A DNA stretch of 64,000 bases from Pseudomonadota bacterium (GTDB taxonomy: Bacteria > Pseudomonadota > Gammaproteobacteria > Burkholderiales > Sulfuriferulaceae). The DNA lies in NCBI GenBank assembly GCA_021790515.1, contig JAJYHV010000026.1, positions 61,167 to 125,166 on the forward strand, in the 5' to 3' direction. The first letter of the stretch is position 1, and each line of letters begins with the position of its first letter. The notes under the pieces are model-generated. The model was given only the letters and a program-made list of their open reading frames with translations. It was not told the origin of the DNA and did not search any database. A program made the position numbers and the translations under genes. Shown here piece by piece: positions 8,407-21,122 of the stretch.

Positions 8407-11127
8407 ATGTGTCGCGATAGCATCACTTCCATAACGCCTGAATCATCGTCAGTTGACGCGGCAATCGCCGCAGCTTATCGGTTTTCTCGTTATTTTCAGC
8501 GCATTCACGATGCGGATGCAGGGTTTGTCGGGCAATTGATGCTGTCGCGGGTCTGGACACGACAAGCGCTGGAAGCCTGGCTCGATGCAGCGGATGTGAC
8601 GGATGAACTCAGCCTGCATCGCGCGTTGCGTCGCTTGCGCCAGTTGGTCATCGGGCAACTGCTGGTGCGTGATTTGGCTGGATGGGCGAGTCTGGATGAG
8701 GTGATGCGGGTGTGTACGGAACTTGCCGAGGTGACATTGAATTGTGCGCTGACGTGGCATGGGCAGTGGCTGTCTGCGTTACACGGCCATCCGCATTGTG
8801 CGGACGGCTCCATCATGCAGATGGTAGTAGTGGGAATGGGTAAGCTCGGTGGCGGCGAGTTGAATGTATCGTCCGACATTGATTTGGTGTACCTCTATCC
8901 GGAGGAAGGCGAGACAGATGGCACGCGTCCGATCACGCATCATCAGTTCTTTGTGTTTTTGGGGCAGCGTTTGGGACGGGCATTGTCATCGGTAGATGAA
9001 AATGGATTTGTGTTCCGCGTGGATACGCGTTTGCGTCCATGGGGGGAGTCTGGCCCGCTGGCTATGGGTTTTTCGGCGCTGGAAGAATATTTGCAGGGGC
9101 ATGGCCGTGAGTGGGAGCGTTATGCCTGGACCAAGGCACGGGCACTGACCGGATGTTGTCATCGTGAATTGGCGGCCATTGTGCGACCGTTCGTGTTTCG
9201 TAAATACCTGGATTATGGCGCCCTGGATGCCATGCGAGGCTTGCATGCCCAGATTCGGCGCGAGGTTATTCGGCGTGACCGGATTGATAATATCAAACTG
9301 GGGCCGGGCGGGATTCGTGAAATCGAATTTGTCGCACAAGTGTTTCAGCTGATTCGGGGTGGGCGTGATGTTGCACTGCAATTGCGGGGGACACGGGAGA
9401 CACTGGTGTTACTGGCACAACGAGGCCTGCTGGATGTTGAATTGGTCGACAGATTGTTGGTAGCGTACGCTTTTTTGCGCAAGTTGGAGCATCGTCTGCA
9501 ATATCTGGACGACGCGCAGACCCAAGCGTTACCGTCGTCAGAAGAGGATCGTCTGCGTTTGGCCGCCAGCATGGGGTTCACCGATGAAGTTGCGTTAAAT
9601 ACGGTGTTAAACAAGCATCGCAGAGAGGTGTCGCAGGCATTTGATGGTGTGTTTCTGTCACCGGCCGATCCGCTGCGTGAGCGTGTGGCCATGCCGGTGT
9701 GGCTGGGTGTGGTAGACGATGAGACCGCCGGTCATGAATTGGCGCAATGGGGATATACCAGACCGATGGTTGTGCTGGATCGGTTACGTGCTGTGCGGCG
9801 GAGTCAGCGTTATTTGCGTTTGCTGGAACAACATCGCGAGCGTTATGATCGGCTGGCGGCGTTGACAATTGAATTGGCAGCCCGTTTTGTCGATGAAACG
9901 ACATTGTTTCGCCTGCTTGATATTCTGGAAGCCATCGGCGGTCGTGTGGCATATATGGCATTGCTGGAAGAATATCCTCGTGCATTGTCACAATTGACGG
10001 AGATTTGTGCCGCCAGTCAGTGGGCGGCGCGCTATCTGGCGCAAAATCCGATTTTGCTGGATGAATTGCTGGATGTCCGTCTTTTGTTGGCCAAGCCGGA
10101 TTGGGCGGCATTTCAACAGACGCTGGATGCGCAATTAATGTCTTTTCATCAGGATACTGAGCGGCAGATGGACAGTTTGCGCCATGCCCGCCAACAGCAG
10201 ACATTTCACTTGCTGGCGCAAGAAGTGCTGGTTGGCGTGGCGTTGCCCGATCTGGCGCAATCTTTGAGCAGGCTGGCGGAAATTCTGCTGCAGGCGGTGT
10301 TGTCCCTGGCATGGGCAGGGGTGCGGGATCGCCATCGATCCACGCCGCGTTTCGCTATCATCGGTTATGGCAAGTTAGGCAGCCGGGAGTTGGGTTACGC
10401 GTCGGATCTGGACATGGTGTTTTTGTATGAGGACGAACATCCGGATGCCGGACTCATTTATGCACGATTGGCACAGCGCATTATTACCTGGTTGACCAGT
10501 CTGACGCCGGCAGGTATTTTGTACGATACCGATTTGCGCTTGCGTCCTGATGGTGCATCGGGTTTGTTGGTCAGTCAGATGATGGCGTTTGCAGATTATC
10601 AGCGTCACCACGCTTGGGTATGGGAGCATCAGGCATTGACTCGCGCCAGATTCGTTGCCGGTGATGTCGCCATTGGACAACAATTTTCGGCGCTGCGTGG
10701 CGAAATATTGCAGATGCCGCGTGACAAGACTACGCTGCGGCAGGATATTGTCGCCATGCGGCAGAAAATTCATGTCGCACACCCTGATTCTGAAGGGGTT
10801 TTTGATCTCAAATACAGTGCCGGTGGCATGATCGATGTGGAATTCATGGTGCAATTTCTGGTATTGGCGTATGCCGGACAGGCACCGGCGATGGCCGAAA
10901 ACGTCGGCGTGCCCGCATTGTTGCAGCGTGCGGGTGAACAGGGATTGGTGCCAGCGGATCTGGCCGCTCCGGTTGCCGCTGCCTGGCTGTCTTACTGGCA
11001 GATGCAACACGAGCAGCGATTACAGGACGTGCATCACGCACAGGTGGACGAAGTGCGCGTGGTGAGTGAAGTGCAGGCGGTCAGGACATTGTGGGCGTAT
11101 TTGATGCAGGATGGATCACGGGGTTGA
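8407..11127 (+). CDS. glnE: Bifunctional glutamine synthetase adenylyltransferase/deadenylase
   Basis: Two nucleotidyltransferase modules: GMGKLGGGELNVSSDIDLVYLY and GYGKLGSRELGYASDLDMVFLYE. Confidence 0.97.
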   Translation: MCRDSITSITPESSSVDAAIAAAYRFSRYFQRIHDADAGFVGQLMLSRVWTRQALEAWLDAADVTDELSLHRALRRLRQLVIGQLLVRDLAGWASLDEVMRVCTELAEVTLNCALTWHGQWLSALHGHPHCADGSIMQMVVVGMGKLGGGELNVSSDIDLVYLYPEEGETDGTRPITHHQFFVFLGQRLGRALSSVDENGFVFRVDTRLRPWGESGPLAMGFSALEEYLQGHGREWERYAWTKARALTGCCHRELAAIVRPFVFRKYLDYGALDAMRGLHAQIRREVIRRDRIDNIKLGPGGIREIEFVAQVFQLIRGGRDVALQLRGTRETLVLLAQRGLLDVELVDRLLVAYAFLRKLEHRLQYLDDAQTQALPSSEEDRLRLAASMGFTDEVALNTVLNKHRREVSQAFDGVFLSPADPLRERVAMPVWLGVVDDETAGHELAQWGYTRPMVVLDRLRAVRRSQRYLRLLEQHRERYDRLAALTIELAARFVDETTLFRLLDILEAIGGRVAYMALLEEYPRALSQLTEICAASQWAARYLAQNPILLDELLDVRLLLAKPDWAAFQQTLDAQLMSFHQDTERQMDSLRHARQQQTFHLLAQEVLVGVALPDLAQSLSRLAEILLQAVLSLAWAGVRDRHRSTPRFAIIGYGKLGSRELGYASDLDMVFLYEDEHPDAGLIYARLAQRIITWLTSLTPAGILYDTDLRLRPDGASGLLVSQMMAFADYQRHHAWVWEHQALTRARFVAGDVAIGQQFSALRGEILQMPRDKTTLRQDIVAMRQKIHVAHPDSEGVFDLKYSAGGMIDVEFMVQFLVLAYAGQAPAMAENVGVPALLQRAGEQGLVPADLAAPVAAAWLSYWQMQHEQRLQDVHHAQVDEVRVVSEVQAVRTLWAYLMQDGSRG

Positions 11128-11206
11128 TATCGTTTTCCCCGTCTCTGACAGATTGCCCGGATTTGCGCTACAATGCCCCTTTGTTAAAAATTTGCGTTGG
11201 AGCAAG

Positions 11207-12130
11207 ATGATGTCGATGGCGGACAGGGATGGCTGGATTTGGTATGACGGTAAAATGGTGCCGTGGCGTGAGGCAACGACGCATGTGCTGACGCACACTT
11301 TGCATTATGGCATGGGGGTGTTTGAAGGGGTGCGGGCGTATCAGACCGAACAAGGAACAGCGATTTTCCGGTTGGAAGAACATACCGATCGTTTGTTCCG
11401 CTCGGCCCATATTCTGAGTATGCATATGCCGTTTGACAAGGCGACACTGATGGATGCGCAGCGCGCCGTGGTGCGCGAAAACGGTCTTGCTACCGCGTAT
11501 TTGCGGCCGATGGCGTTTTATGGCGCCGAAGCCATGGGAATTTCTGCCAAAACCTTGTCCACACACGTTATCGTGGCGGCATGGACATGGGGCGCCTATA
11601 TGGGGGCAGACGCGCTGGAGCAGGGTATCCGGGTCAAGACATCGTCGTTTTCGCGCCATCACGTGAATGTGACGATGTGCAAGGCGAAGGCAAATGGTAA
11701 TTACATGAATTCGATTCTGGCGCATCAGGAAGCGGCGCAAGATGGTTATCAGGAAGCCTTGTTGCTGGATGTGGACGGATTTGTGGCGGAAGGATCTGGC
11801 GAGAACATATTCATCGTGCGTCGTGGCAAACTGATAACGCCAGATTTGACCAGCGCATTGGAAGGCATTACCCGTGACAGCATCATCACGCTGGCGGGAG
11901 AAATGGGATTGTCCATCGTGGAAAAACGCATCACGCGTGACGAAGTCTATAGCGCTGATGAAGCGTTTTTTACCGGCACCGCTGCTGAAGTGACCCCGAT
12001 TCGGGAGTTGGACAACCGCACCATCGGCACGGGTAGCCGTGGCCCTGTCACGATGGCGTTGCAGAAAAAGTATTTTGATTGTGTGCATGGTCGTGATACA
12101 AACCACGCTGACTGGCTGGCTTTGTGCTGA
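11207..12130 (+). CDS. ilvE: Branched-chain amino acid aminotransferase
   Basis: MADRDGWIWYDGKMVPWREA, HYGMGVFEGVRAY, EGSGENIFIVRRGKL; start chosen by family N-terminus. Confidence 0.95.
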   Translation: MMSMADRDGWIWYDGKMVPWREATTHVLTHTLHYGMGVFEGVRAYQTEQGTAIFRLEEHTDRLFRSAHILSMHMPFDKATLMDAQRAVVRENGLATAYLRPMAFYGAEAMGISAKTLSTHVIVAAWTWGAYMGADALEQGIRVKTSSFSRHHVNVTMCKAKANGNYMNSILAHQEAAQDGYQEALLLDVDGFVAEGSGENIFIVRRGKLITPDLTSALEGITRDSIITLAGEMGLSIVEKRITRDEVYSADEAFFTGTAAEVTPIRELDNRTIGTGSRGPVTMALQKKYFDCVHGRDTNHADWLALC

Positions 12131-12158
12131 TTCTGCAAACAATGGAGATTGCGTGCAA

Positions 12159-12377
12159 ATGACACAACAGACGATACAAACGCTTACACAACAGTCAGAG
12201 CAGGACATTATTGGCGTTACTGCCGCCGACTTGCCTTTGCACTGCCCGACCCCCGGCATGCCTGCCTGGAGCGCACATCCTCGTGTTTTTTTGGATATTG
12301 TTCATACCAGGCAAGCGAGTTGCCCTTATTGTGGCACACGTTTCAAACTGGTAGGCGATACCCCGCACGGGCATTGA
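12159..12377 (+). CDS. Zinc-finger domain (CHCC) protein
   Basis: LHCPTPGMPAWSAHPRVFLDI...ASCPYCGTRFKL typical zf-CHCC small protein downstream of ilvE. Confidence 0.85.
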   Translation: MTQQTIQTLTQQSEQDIIGVTAADLPLHCPTPGMPAWSAHPRVFLDIVHTRQASCPYCGTRFKLVGDTPHGH

Positions 12378-12408
12378 CGCGTCTTGACTGCTCAATCAAA
12401 CACCGGTT

Positions 12409-13272
12409 TCAGTCAAATACGACCGTCTTGTTGGCGTAAAGCAGCACGCGGTGCTCGCTGTGCAGGCGAACGGCGCGGGAGAGAACGATTTTCTCCAGGT
12501 CAGCGCCGCGCCGGATGAGGTCGTCGAGGTTGTCGCGGTGCGAGATGCGGGCGACATCCTGTTCAATGATGGGGCCGTCGTCCAGAATCTCGGTAACGTA
12601 GTGGCTGGTGGCGCCAATCAGTTTGACGCCGCGCTCAAAGGCGCGGTGGTAGGGTTTCGCGCCATGAAACGCGGGCAGGAACGAATGATGGATGTTGATG
12701 ATGCGTTGCGGGTAGTGGCGGATAAAATCAGCTGACAGTACCTGCATATAGCGCGCCAGTACAATGAAATCGATATGGTGGTGGCGCAGGATGGCGAGTT
12801 GCTCGGCTTCTGCTTCCGCTTTGCCGTCCTTGTGGACAGGAATGTATTGAAAAGGAATGTTATAGGCTTGTGCCAGCCATTGTGTATCGTGATGGTTGCT
12901 GATGATGATGGGAATGTCGCAGTTCAGTTCGCCGGCCTGATAGCGGTAGAGCAAGTCGGCCAGACAATGGTCGTAGCGCGATACAAAAATTGCCATACGC
13001 AGTCGTTGGGTGGCATGGGCAAGTCGCCAGTGCATGCCAAACTGTTGCGCAATAGGGGAAAAGGCAGTATGGAATTGTTCCAGCGCCAGATCGAATGACT
13101 GTAAGTCCCATTCAACGCGCATGAGAAACGTGCCTGATTCGGCGTCCTGATGCTGGTCGGCATGCAGTATGTTGGCGTTGTGTTGGTATAGAAACTGGGC
13201 AATGGCGGCAACCAGACCTTTTTGATCCGGGCAACTGATGAGCAGGATGGCGGTATCATGGTGGACGGTCAT
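12409..13272 (-). CDS. purU: Formyltetrahydrofolate deformylase
   Basis: N-terminal ACT (LLISCPDQKGLVAAIAQFLY) plus formyltransferase-like HHSFLPAFHGAKPYHRAFERGVKLIGATSHYV. Confidence 0.95.
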   Translation of the reverse strand: MTVHHDTAILLISCPDQKGLVAAIAQFLYQHNANILHADQHQDAESGTFLMRVEWDLQSFDLALEQFHTAFSPIAQQFGMHWRLAHATQRLRMAIFVSRYDHCLADLLYRYQAGELNCDIPIIISNHHDTQWLAQAYNIPFQYIPVHKDGKAEAEAEQLAILRHHHIDFIVLARYMQVLSADFIRHYPQRIINIHHSFLPAFHGAKPYHRAFERGVKLIGATSHYVTEILDDGPIIEQDVARISHRDNLDDLIRRGADLEKIVLSRAVRLHSEHRVLLYANKTVVFD

Positions 13273-13294
13273 GCGGTGCTTTCGGGCAATGCTT

Positions 13295-15560
<2,266 letters not shown>

Positions 15561-15626
15561 TTATTTGCCATTCCATGCTACCTTGCTGGTTTGTCTGCTT
15601 TGGCAGATCGTCAATCACCAAATGGC

Positions 15627-15649
15627 AAAGACACCATACAGGTGTCTTT
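15627..15649. terminator. Short hairpin AAAGACACC-atac-aGGTGTCTTT
   Basis: Inverted repeat aaagacaccatacaggtgtcttt in the rpmA-obgE gap. Confidence 0.35.
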
Positions 15650-15783
15650 GGGGAACGGCTGATTTATTCTCACATGCCCGCGACGGAGGAATAAATCGGC
15701 ACTTCCCTGGGAAGCCTGTCGGACTTGATTCGTCCTGCCCTTTGGGTTGCAACGGCATGGCAAATCAAGTCCGACAGGCTCCT
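15650..15783. repeat. Copy A of interspersed repeat family: a short fold-back (15650-15708) joined to an 18-bp perfect inverted repeat AGCCTGTCGGACTTGATT (15713-15730) / AATCAAGTCCGACAGGCT (15763-15780)
   Basis: Sequence inspection; the same termini recur at 32505-32841 and 38581-38744. Confidence 0.85.
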
Positions 15784-15890
15784 GGCTTTGTCAGTTTGTG
15801 CCGGCGGGCATGGCAGAAAAACATTTTCCATCAAATCAACAGCGTGTATTCAATACGCGGTTGTGTGTTGGTATGTGTGCCGGCTGGTTG

Positions 15891-16154
15891 TCAGGCGGAA
15901 GCCGGTACGATGTTGACTGTCTTGCGACGGGCAGCGCCCTTGACGACAAATTGCACCGCGCCATCAATGGTGGCGAACAGGGTGTGATCTTTGCCCATGC
16001 CGACATGGGTGCCAGGGTGAAACTGGGTGCCACGCTGGCGGACAATGATGTTGCCTGCGATGACCTGTTCTCCACCAAAGCGCTTGACGCCAAGACGTTT
16101 GGAATGTGAGTCGCGACCGTTACGTGAACTGCCACCTGCTTTTTTGTGTGCCAT
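15891..16154 (-). CDS. rpmA: 50S ribosomal protein L27
   Basis: [29 protein letters not shown]. Confidence 0.98.
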   Translation of the reverse strand: MAHKKAGGSSRNGRDSHSKRLGVKRFGGEQVIAGNIIVRQRGTQFHPGTHVGMGKDHTLFATIDGAVQFVVKGAARRKTVNIVPASA

Positions 16155-16166
16155 GTCTTGAGCTCC

Positions 16167-16505
16167 TTAAGCCGAGATACCGTCGATGCGGATTTCGGTG
16201 TAATTTTGGCGATGACCTTGCTGTTTACGGTAGTGTTTGCGGCGACGCATCTTGAAGATGCGGATTTTGTCGTGTCGGCCGTGAGCGACGACGGTAGCGG
16301 TGACGCGAGCACCGTCAACCAGAGGCGCGCCAACCTTGATGTTGCCATTGCTGGCGACCAGATAAACCTGATCCATCACAAATTCGCTGCCAACATCCGC
16401 GGATATCTGTTCTATTTTCAATTTTTCGCCAGCGCTGATACGGTACTGCTTGCCGCCGGTTTTTATGACCGCGTAGTTGAGACTGTTGTCCATGGAAATC
16501 TCCAA
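16167..16505 (-). CDS. rplU: 50S ribosomal protein L21
   Basis: [22 protein letters not shown]...[23 protein letters not shown]. Confidence 0.97.
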   Translation of the reverse strand: MEISMDNSLNYAVIKTGGKQYRISAGEKLKIEQISADVGSEFVMDQVYLVASNGNIKVGAPLVDGARVTATVVAHGRHDKIRIFKMRRRKHYRKQQGHRQNYTEIRIDGISA

Positions 16506-16577
16506 ATCAAGACCAGAGTGAATCGGGCATTATAAACCAGTTTTGAAAAATATCAAGCATATCGGATAGTTGTCGTC

Positions 16578-16607
16578 GAGATGAAGGGGTGCGAGATGAA
16601 GGGGTGC
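16578..16607. repeat. Perfect tandem duplication, 15 bp x2 (gagatgaaggggtgc)
   Basis: Read directly. Confidence 0.95.
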
Positions 16608-16790
16608 AAGATAAGGGAGGTGAATCTGGTGCGAAATCCGGTATGGAGTGGTGGCCGGGATGGTGTTGTTGAAAAGAGTCACTATGTGACACCAATTATC
16701 CCAATCGTCGGTATATTTACGCTGTCGCCTTGACACAACATGCCCAATCTTCTTACCATTCAGACATCTATTTTCAGGTAATTTTTTTCA

Positions 16791-17753
16791 ATGCAGGCTT
16801 TACAGGCATTTTTGGCTGCGGACATGCAGCGTGTCGATGCAGTTATCCGTTCTCGTTTGCGCTCGGAGGTTGTGCTGGTCAATCAAGTGGCCGAATATAT
16901 CATTGATAGCGGCGGTAAGCGTCTGCGACCAGCGCTGGTGTTGCTCACGGCAGGCGCGATGGGTTTTGATGGCGAGGCAAGCCATGTGCTCGCCGCTGTG
17001 ATCGAGTTTATTCATACGGCGACATTGTTGCATGACGATGTGGTGGATGAATCTGATTTGCGGCGTGGACGTGATACGGCCAACGCGTTGTTTGGTAATG
17101 CGGCCAGCGTGCTGGTGGGCGACTTTTTATATTCACGCGCGTTTCAGATGATGGTGGAACTGGGGCAGATGCGGGTGATGCAAATATTGTCCGATGCGAC
17201 GAATATCATTGCCGAAGGCGAAGTATTGCAGTTGATGAACTGCCATAATGCCGACATCAATGAGCAAGATTATCTGCATGTCATTCGTTATAAAACGGCG
17301 AAACTGTTTGAGGCGGCGGCACGTCTTGGTGCGATACTGGGTGGCGTGGACGTCGGGCAGGAGCAGGCATTTGCTGCCTATGGCATGCATTTGGGTACAG
17401 CTTTTCAGTTGATTGATGACGTGCTCGATTATTCCGGTGATATGTCTGAAATAGGTAAAAACCTGGGCGATGATTTGGCCGAAGGAAAACCGACACTGCC
17501 TTTGTTGTATGTGTTGCAGCAAGGTGACGCCAGCCAGTCTGCGTTGGTGCGCTCGGCGATTGAGCATGGCGGTTTGCAACAGTTTGATGCCATTCTGACG
17601 GCGGTGCGCACTAGCGGCGCGCTGGATTATACCCGCCAGCGTGCACAGGAGGAATCACAACGTGCACTGTCGATGTTGTCTGACGTACCGGATTCGCCAT
17701 ATCGACAGCATTTGGTGAATCTGGCGCAATTTGCGGTGGACAGATCGTTTTGA
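16791..17753 (+). CDS. ispB: Octaprenyl/polyprenyl diphosphate synthase
   Basis: GGKRLRPALVLL, LLHDDVVDESDLRRG, FQLIDDVLDYSGD. Confidence 0.95.
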   Translation: MQALQAFLAADMQRVDAVIRSRLRSEVVLVNQVAEYIIDSGGKRLRPALVLLTAGAMGFDGEASHVLAAVIEFIHTATLLHDDVVDESDLRRGRDTANALFGNAASVLVGDFLYSRAFQMMVELGQMRVMQILSDATNIIAEGEVLQLMNCHNADINEQDYLHVIRYKTAKLFEAAARLGAILGGVDVGQEQAFAAYGMHLGTAFQLIDDVLDYSGDMSEIGKNLGDDLAEGKPTLPLLYVLQQGDASQSALVRSAIEHGGLQQFDAILTAVRTSGALDYTRQRAQEESQRALSMLSDVPDSPYRQHLVNLAQFAVDRSF

Positions 17754-17826
17754 TGATCGTTTGTCAGCATCGCTTGATTGCATGTTGTCGGAGCAAGCGT
17801 CAGGAAAGGTGCGGGCGGTTGATGAT

Positions 17827-18084
17827 ATGCTGAAATTTCTGTTCTGGTTGCTGGTGGGGGTGTATGTATACCGACGTTGGATTGCGCCGTCGCGGCGCGG
17901 TTCGTTGGATATCCCTCCTGCTGCTCCACAGGGGAAGGAACTTTCCGTGGATGCGGTGCGTTGCCGGCAATGTGGCATGTATGTGCCGCGCGATGAGGCA
18001 ATCCACAATGGCGTAGATTGGTTTTGTTCGCCACAGCACGAGCAGGAATGTCGTCATGCACCCCACGAGTCTCGTCATGGATGA
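17827..18084 (+). CDS. PP0621-like small protein with Cys pair
   Basis: MLKFLFWLLVGVYVYRRW...VRCRQCGMYVPRDEAI...FCSPQHE. Confidence 0.7.
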   Translation: MLKFLFWLLVGVYVYRRWIAPSRRGSLDIPPAAPQGKELSVDAVRCRQCGMYVPRDEAIHNGVDWFCSPQHEQECRHAPHESRHG

Positions 18085-19687
18085 CAGTCTGTTCGTCGAA
18101 ACAGAAACGGTTGTCACGCCTGTTCCGCCGACACCAAGCGAACGTAACTGGAAAACCCTGCAATATTGGAACCTGTACCGGTTCATCGTGGCGATGGGTT
18201 TGTTGTTGAGCAATTTGCTGGAGGCGCGTTGGCGACCGTTCGGGCATATTCATCCGGACGGTTTTTTGCTGGCGAGCGCAATGTATACCAGTTTGTCGAT
18301 ACCTATCATGATGATGGCTAATCGGCACAGCCCACGTTTTGAGATGCAGGTGACGTTGCAGGTGCTGGTGGATATTCTTGCGCTGGGCTGGATGATGGCT
18401 GCCAGCGGTGGCGTGCGAAGTGGTCTGGGATTATTGATGATTGTGGTGCTGGCCATCAGCGCATTGGTGACTCCTGGCCGGATGGTGATGTTTTATGCCG
18501 CGCTGGCGACCACGACGACATTGGTGGCGCAGGTGTTTTCGATTTTGCGTGGACAGGAAGATGTGCCGGGTATCAGTCAGGCCGGGTTGATGGGGCTGGC
18601 TTTTTTTGTCACAGCGCTGGTGGCCTATGTGCTCGCTGAGCGTAGTCGCAAAAGTGAAACGCTGGCGGCACGCAGTGCATCCGATTTATATAGTTTGGCG
18701 CAGATTAACCAGCTGGTGATTGATGACATGCAGGATGGCATTATCGTGCTCGATGGCGAGGGCCGGATTCGGCAGGCTAACCGGCAGGCGTGCCGTGTGC
18801 TGGGAAATTGTCAGGGTGGCGAGCAAAACCTGGCGCACCGTTTACCGGTATTGGGAGAATATTTGCAGCAGTGGCGGCAAAATCCGCTGGCTGGGTTTCC
18901 TGTGCTATCGCTAGGTGATCGCGGGGAACAGTTTCAGCCTGTTTTCATTGCGGTGAGCAATAAACGTGTGATGGGCGCGGTGCTGTTGCTCAAGGATATG
19001 TCGCGGGTATACGCGGCGGCGCAACAAATCAAGCTGGCGGCGTTAGGGCGGTTGACTGCGAATATTGCACATGAAATCCGCAATCCGCTGGCAGCCATCA
19101 GTCACGCGACGGAATTGTTGCGTGAAGCGCCGGACATGGGGCGGGATCGACTGTTGCAGATTGTATTGCAGAATATTGCGCGTATCAATCATCTGATTCA
19201 GGATGTCATGGCGTTGAACCGGCGTGACCGTATGCAGCGTGAGCGCATTCTGTTATATCCGTTTTTGATTGAATTTCTGGAAGATTTTCGGGCGACGCAA
19301 GAGTTGCCGACAGACGAGATTTTATTGGAAGGTGCGGCAGAAGTATCGATGGTGTTTGACCGCGAGCATCTACGTCAGGTCTTGACCAATCTGACATTGA
19401 ATGCTGTCCGGTATGGACGGCATTTGCCTGCCAGCGTTCGCGTACGCATCGAGGCGAACGAACGGACAGTCGCAATTCATGTGCTCGATGACGGCAAGGG
19501 TATTTCTGCGGAGGATCTGCCGCGTCTGTTTGAGCCGTTCTTTACGACGGATGCTGCAGGGACAGGACTTGGTTTGTATATTTCACGTGAATTGTGTGAG
19601 GCAAATGGCGCCAGTCTGGTGTACCTGCCCGATAAACACGGGGCGCATTTCAGGATAAGTCAGGAGCGTAGTGATGGCAAAGCGTGA
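18056..19687 (+). CDS. pilS: Sensor histidine kinase, PilS-like
   Basis: N-terminal TM helices, PAS, HisKA (LTANIAHEIRNPLAAISHATELL), HATPase (TAAGTGLGLYISRELCEANGA); followed by a PilR-like regulator. Confidence 0.8.
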   Translation: MHPTSLVMDDSLFVETETVVTPVPPTPSERNWKTLQYWNLYRFIVAMGLLLSNLLEARWRPFGHIHPDGFLLASAMYTSLSIPIMMMANRHSPRFEMQVTLQVLVDILALGWMMAASGGVRSGLGLLMIVVLAISALVTPGRMVMFYAALATTTTLVAQVFSILRGQEDVPGISQAGLMGLAFFVTALVAYVLAERSRKSETLAARSASDLYSLAQINQLVIDDMQDGIIVLDGEGRIRQANRQACRVLGNCQGGEQNLAHRLPVLGEYLQQWRQNPLAGFPVLSLGDRGEQFQPVFIAVSNKRVMGAVLLLKDMSRVYAAAQQIKLAALGRLTANIAHEIRNPLAAISHATELLREAPDMGRDRLLQIVLQNIARINHLIQDVMALNRRDRMQRERILLYPFLIEFLEDFRATQELPTDEILLEGAAEVSMVFDREHLRQVLTNLTLNAVRYGRHLPASVRVRIEANERTVAIHVLDDGKGISAEDLPRLFEPFFTTDAAGTGLGLYISRELCEANGASLVYLPDKHGAHFRISQERSDGKA

Positions 19688-21032
19688 AACGCGCACGACC
19701 ACTCCCGTTGTGCTGGTGGTGGACGACGAAGCGGATATTCTGGAATTGCTGGAAATGACCTTGTTGCGCATGGGGTTGGACGTGGTCAAGGCGTCCAGTG
19801 TCGGAGTGGCGATTGAAAAACTGTCGACACAGGATATTGACCTGTGTTTGACCGACATGCGTTTGCCGGATGGCGATGGACTGGCAATCATTCGCTATAT
19901 TCAGGCTGAACGTCCGCGTATTCCCGTAGCAGTGATGACCGCGCATGGCAATATGGATAACGCCGTGATGGCATTGAAAGCAGGCGCGTTTGATTATCTG
20001 TCCAAACCCGTGACGCTTGAACAGTTGCGCGTGTTGATCAAATCCGCCTTGCGGCTGGATGACGTGGTAACCGTTTCACAGGTACAGGCCCTGGCTGGTC
20101 AATCGGCTGCGATGGAACAGACACGAAACATGATTGCGCGTCTCGCACGGACCCAGGCGCCGGTGTATATCACAGGAGAGTCGGGGAGTGGCAAGGAGCT
20201 GGCTGCTCGACTCATTCACGGGCAGAGCGCGCGGGCGAGTGGCCCCTTCGTACCGGTAAATTGTGGCGCGATTCCCGAAAACCTGATGGAGTCAGAATTT
20301 TTTGGTTATCGTAAAGGTGCGTTTACTGGCGCTGACAGCGATCGGGACGGTTTTTTTCAAGCGGCCAATGGCGGCACGCTGTTTCTGGATGAAGTGGCAG
20401 ACTTGCCTTTGCTGATGCAAGTCAAGCTATTGCGGGTCATTCAGGAAAAACGCGTGCGCAAGCTCGGCGCTACGCAGGAAGAAGCCGTCGATGTGCGGAT
20501 TATCAGCGCTACACACCAGAATCTTGCTCGGCGCGTGGAGGCTGGCCAGTTCCGGCAGGATCTGTTTTTCCGCCTGAATGTCATCACCCTTCGCATGCCT
20601 TCGTTGCGTGAGATGCAGGAAGATATTCCACTGATTGCCGGGACGATTTTTCAGCGCCTGGCACAGGAAAGCCGTCGCAGCGCGCCAATATTGACCCGTT
20701 CTGCCATCGATGCCTTGCAACGGTACGGCTATCCCGGCAATGTACGTGAGCTGGAAAACATTCTGGAACGCGTATTGGCGCTCAATGATGGGCAAGCGAT
20801 CAAGGCCGAGGATTTGCAACTGGCACCGGTTGCGGAAGAGATGGATGTGTTGACGCCGCCAGCCGAAGGCAATACCAAGTGGCCATTGCAAGAATACCTT
20901 GATCGAATCGAACGGGCGGCTATTGAAGAAGCGCTGGAGAAAACACGCTACAACAAAACCGCCGCAGCAAAAATGTTGGGTATCACTTTTCGGGCGTTGC
21001 GTTACCGGTTGGAGCGACTCGACATGGAATAA
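19671..21032 (+). CDS. pilR: Sigma-54-dependent response regulator, PilR-like
   Basis: Receiver VVDDEADILELLEMTL; AAA+ GESGSGKELAARLIHGQS, GAFTGADSDRDGFFQAANGGTLFLDEVADL; Fis-type HTH. Confidence 0.85.
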   Translation: MMAKRETRTTTPVVLVVDDEADILELLEMTLLRMGLDVVKASSVGVAIEKLSTQDIDLCLTDMRLPDGDGLAIIRYIQAERPRIPVAVMTAHGNMDNAVMALKAGAFDYLSKPVTLEQLRVLIKSALRLDDVVTVSQVQALAGQSAAMEQTRNMIARLARTQAPVYITGESGSGKELAARLIHGQSARASGPFVPVNCGAIPENLMESEFFGYRKGAFTGADSDRDGFFQAANGGTLFLDEVADLPLLMQVKLLRVIQEKRVRKLGATQEEAVDVRIISATHQNLARRVEAGQFRQDLFFRLNVITLRMPSLREMQEDIPLIAGTIFQRLAQESRRSAPILTRSAIDALQRYGYPGNVRELENILERVLALNDGQAIKAEDLQLAPVAEEMDVLTPPAEGNTKWPLQEYLDRIERAAIEEALEKTRYNKTAAAKMLGITFRALRYRLERLDME

Positions 21033-21122
21033 TGCTGAAAACAGTGACTGACGCTGTCATCAGATTGTCATCAAATTCATTGCATCGTGGTGGTAATCTT
21101 CAGATTTCGAGGGGGGAATCGT

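Noticed and set aside
11168-12259. 363-aa minus-strand ORF antisense to ilvE
   Set aside because: Shadow ORF; Cys/His/Arg-rich with no domain signature
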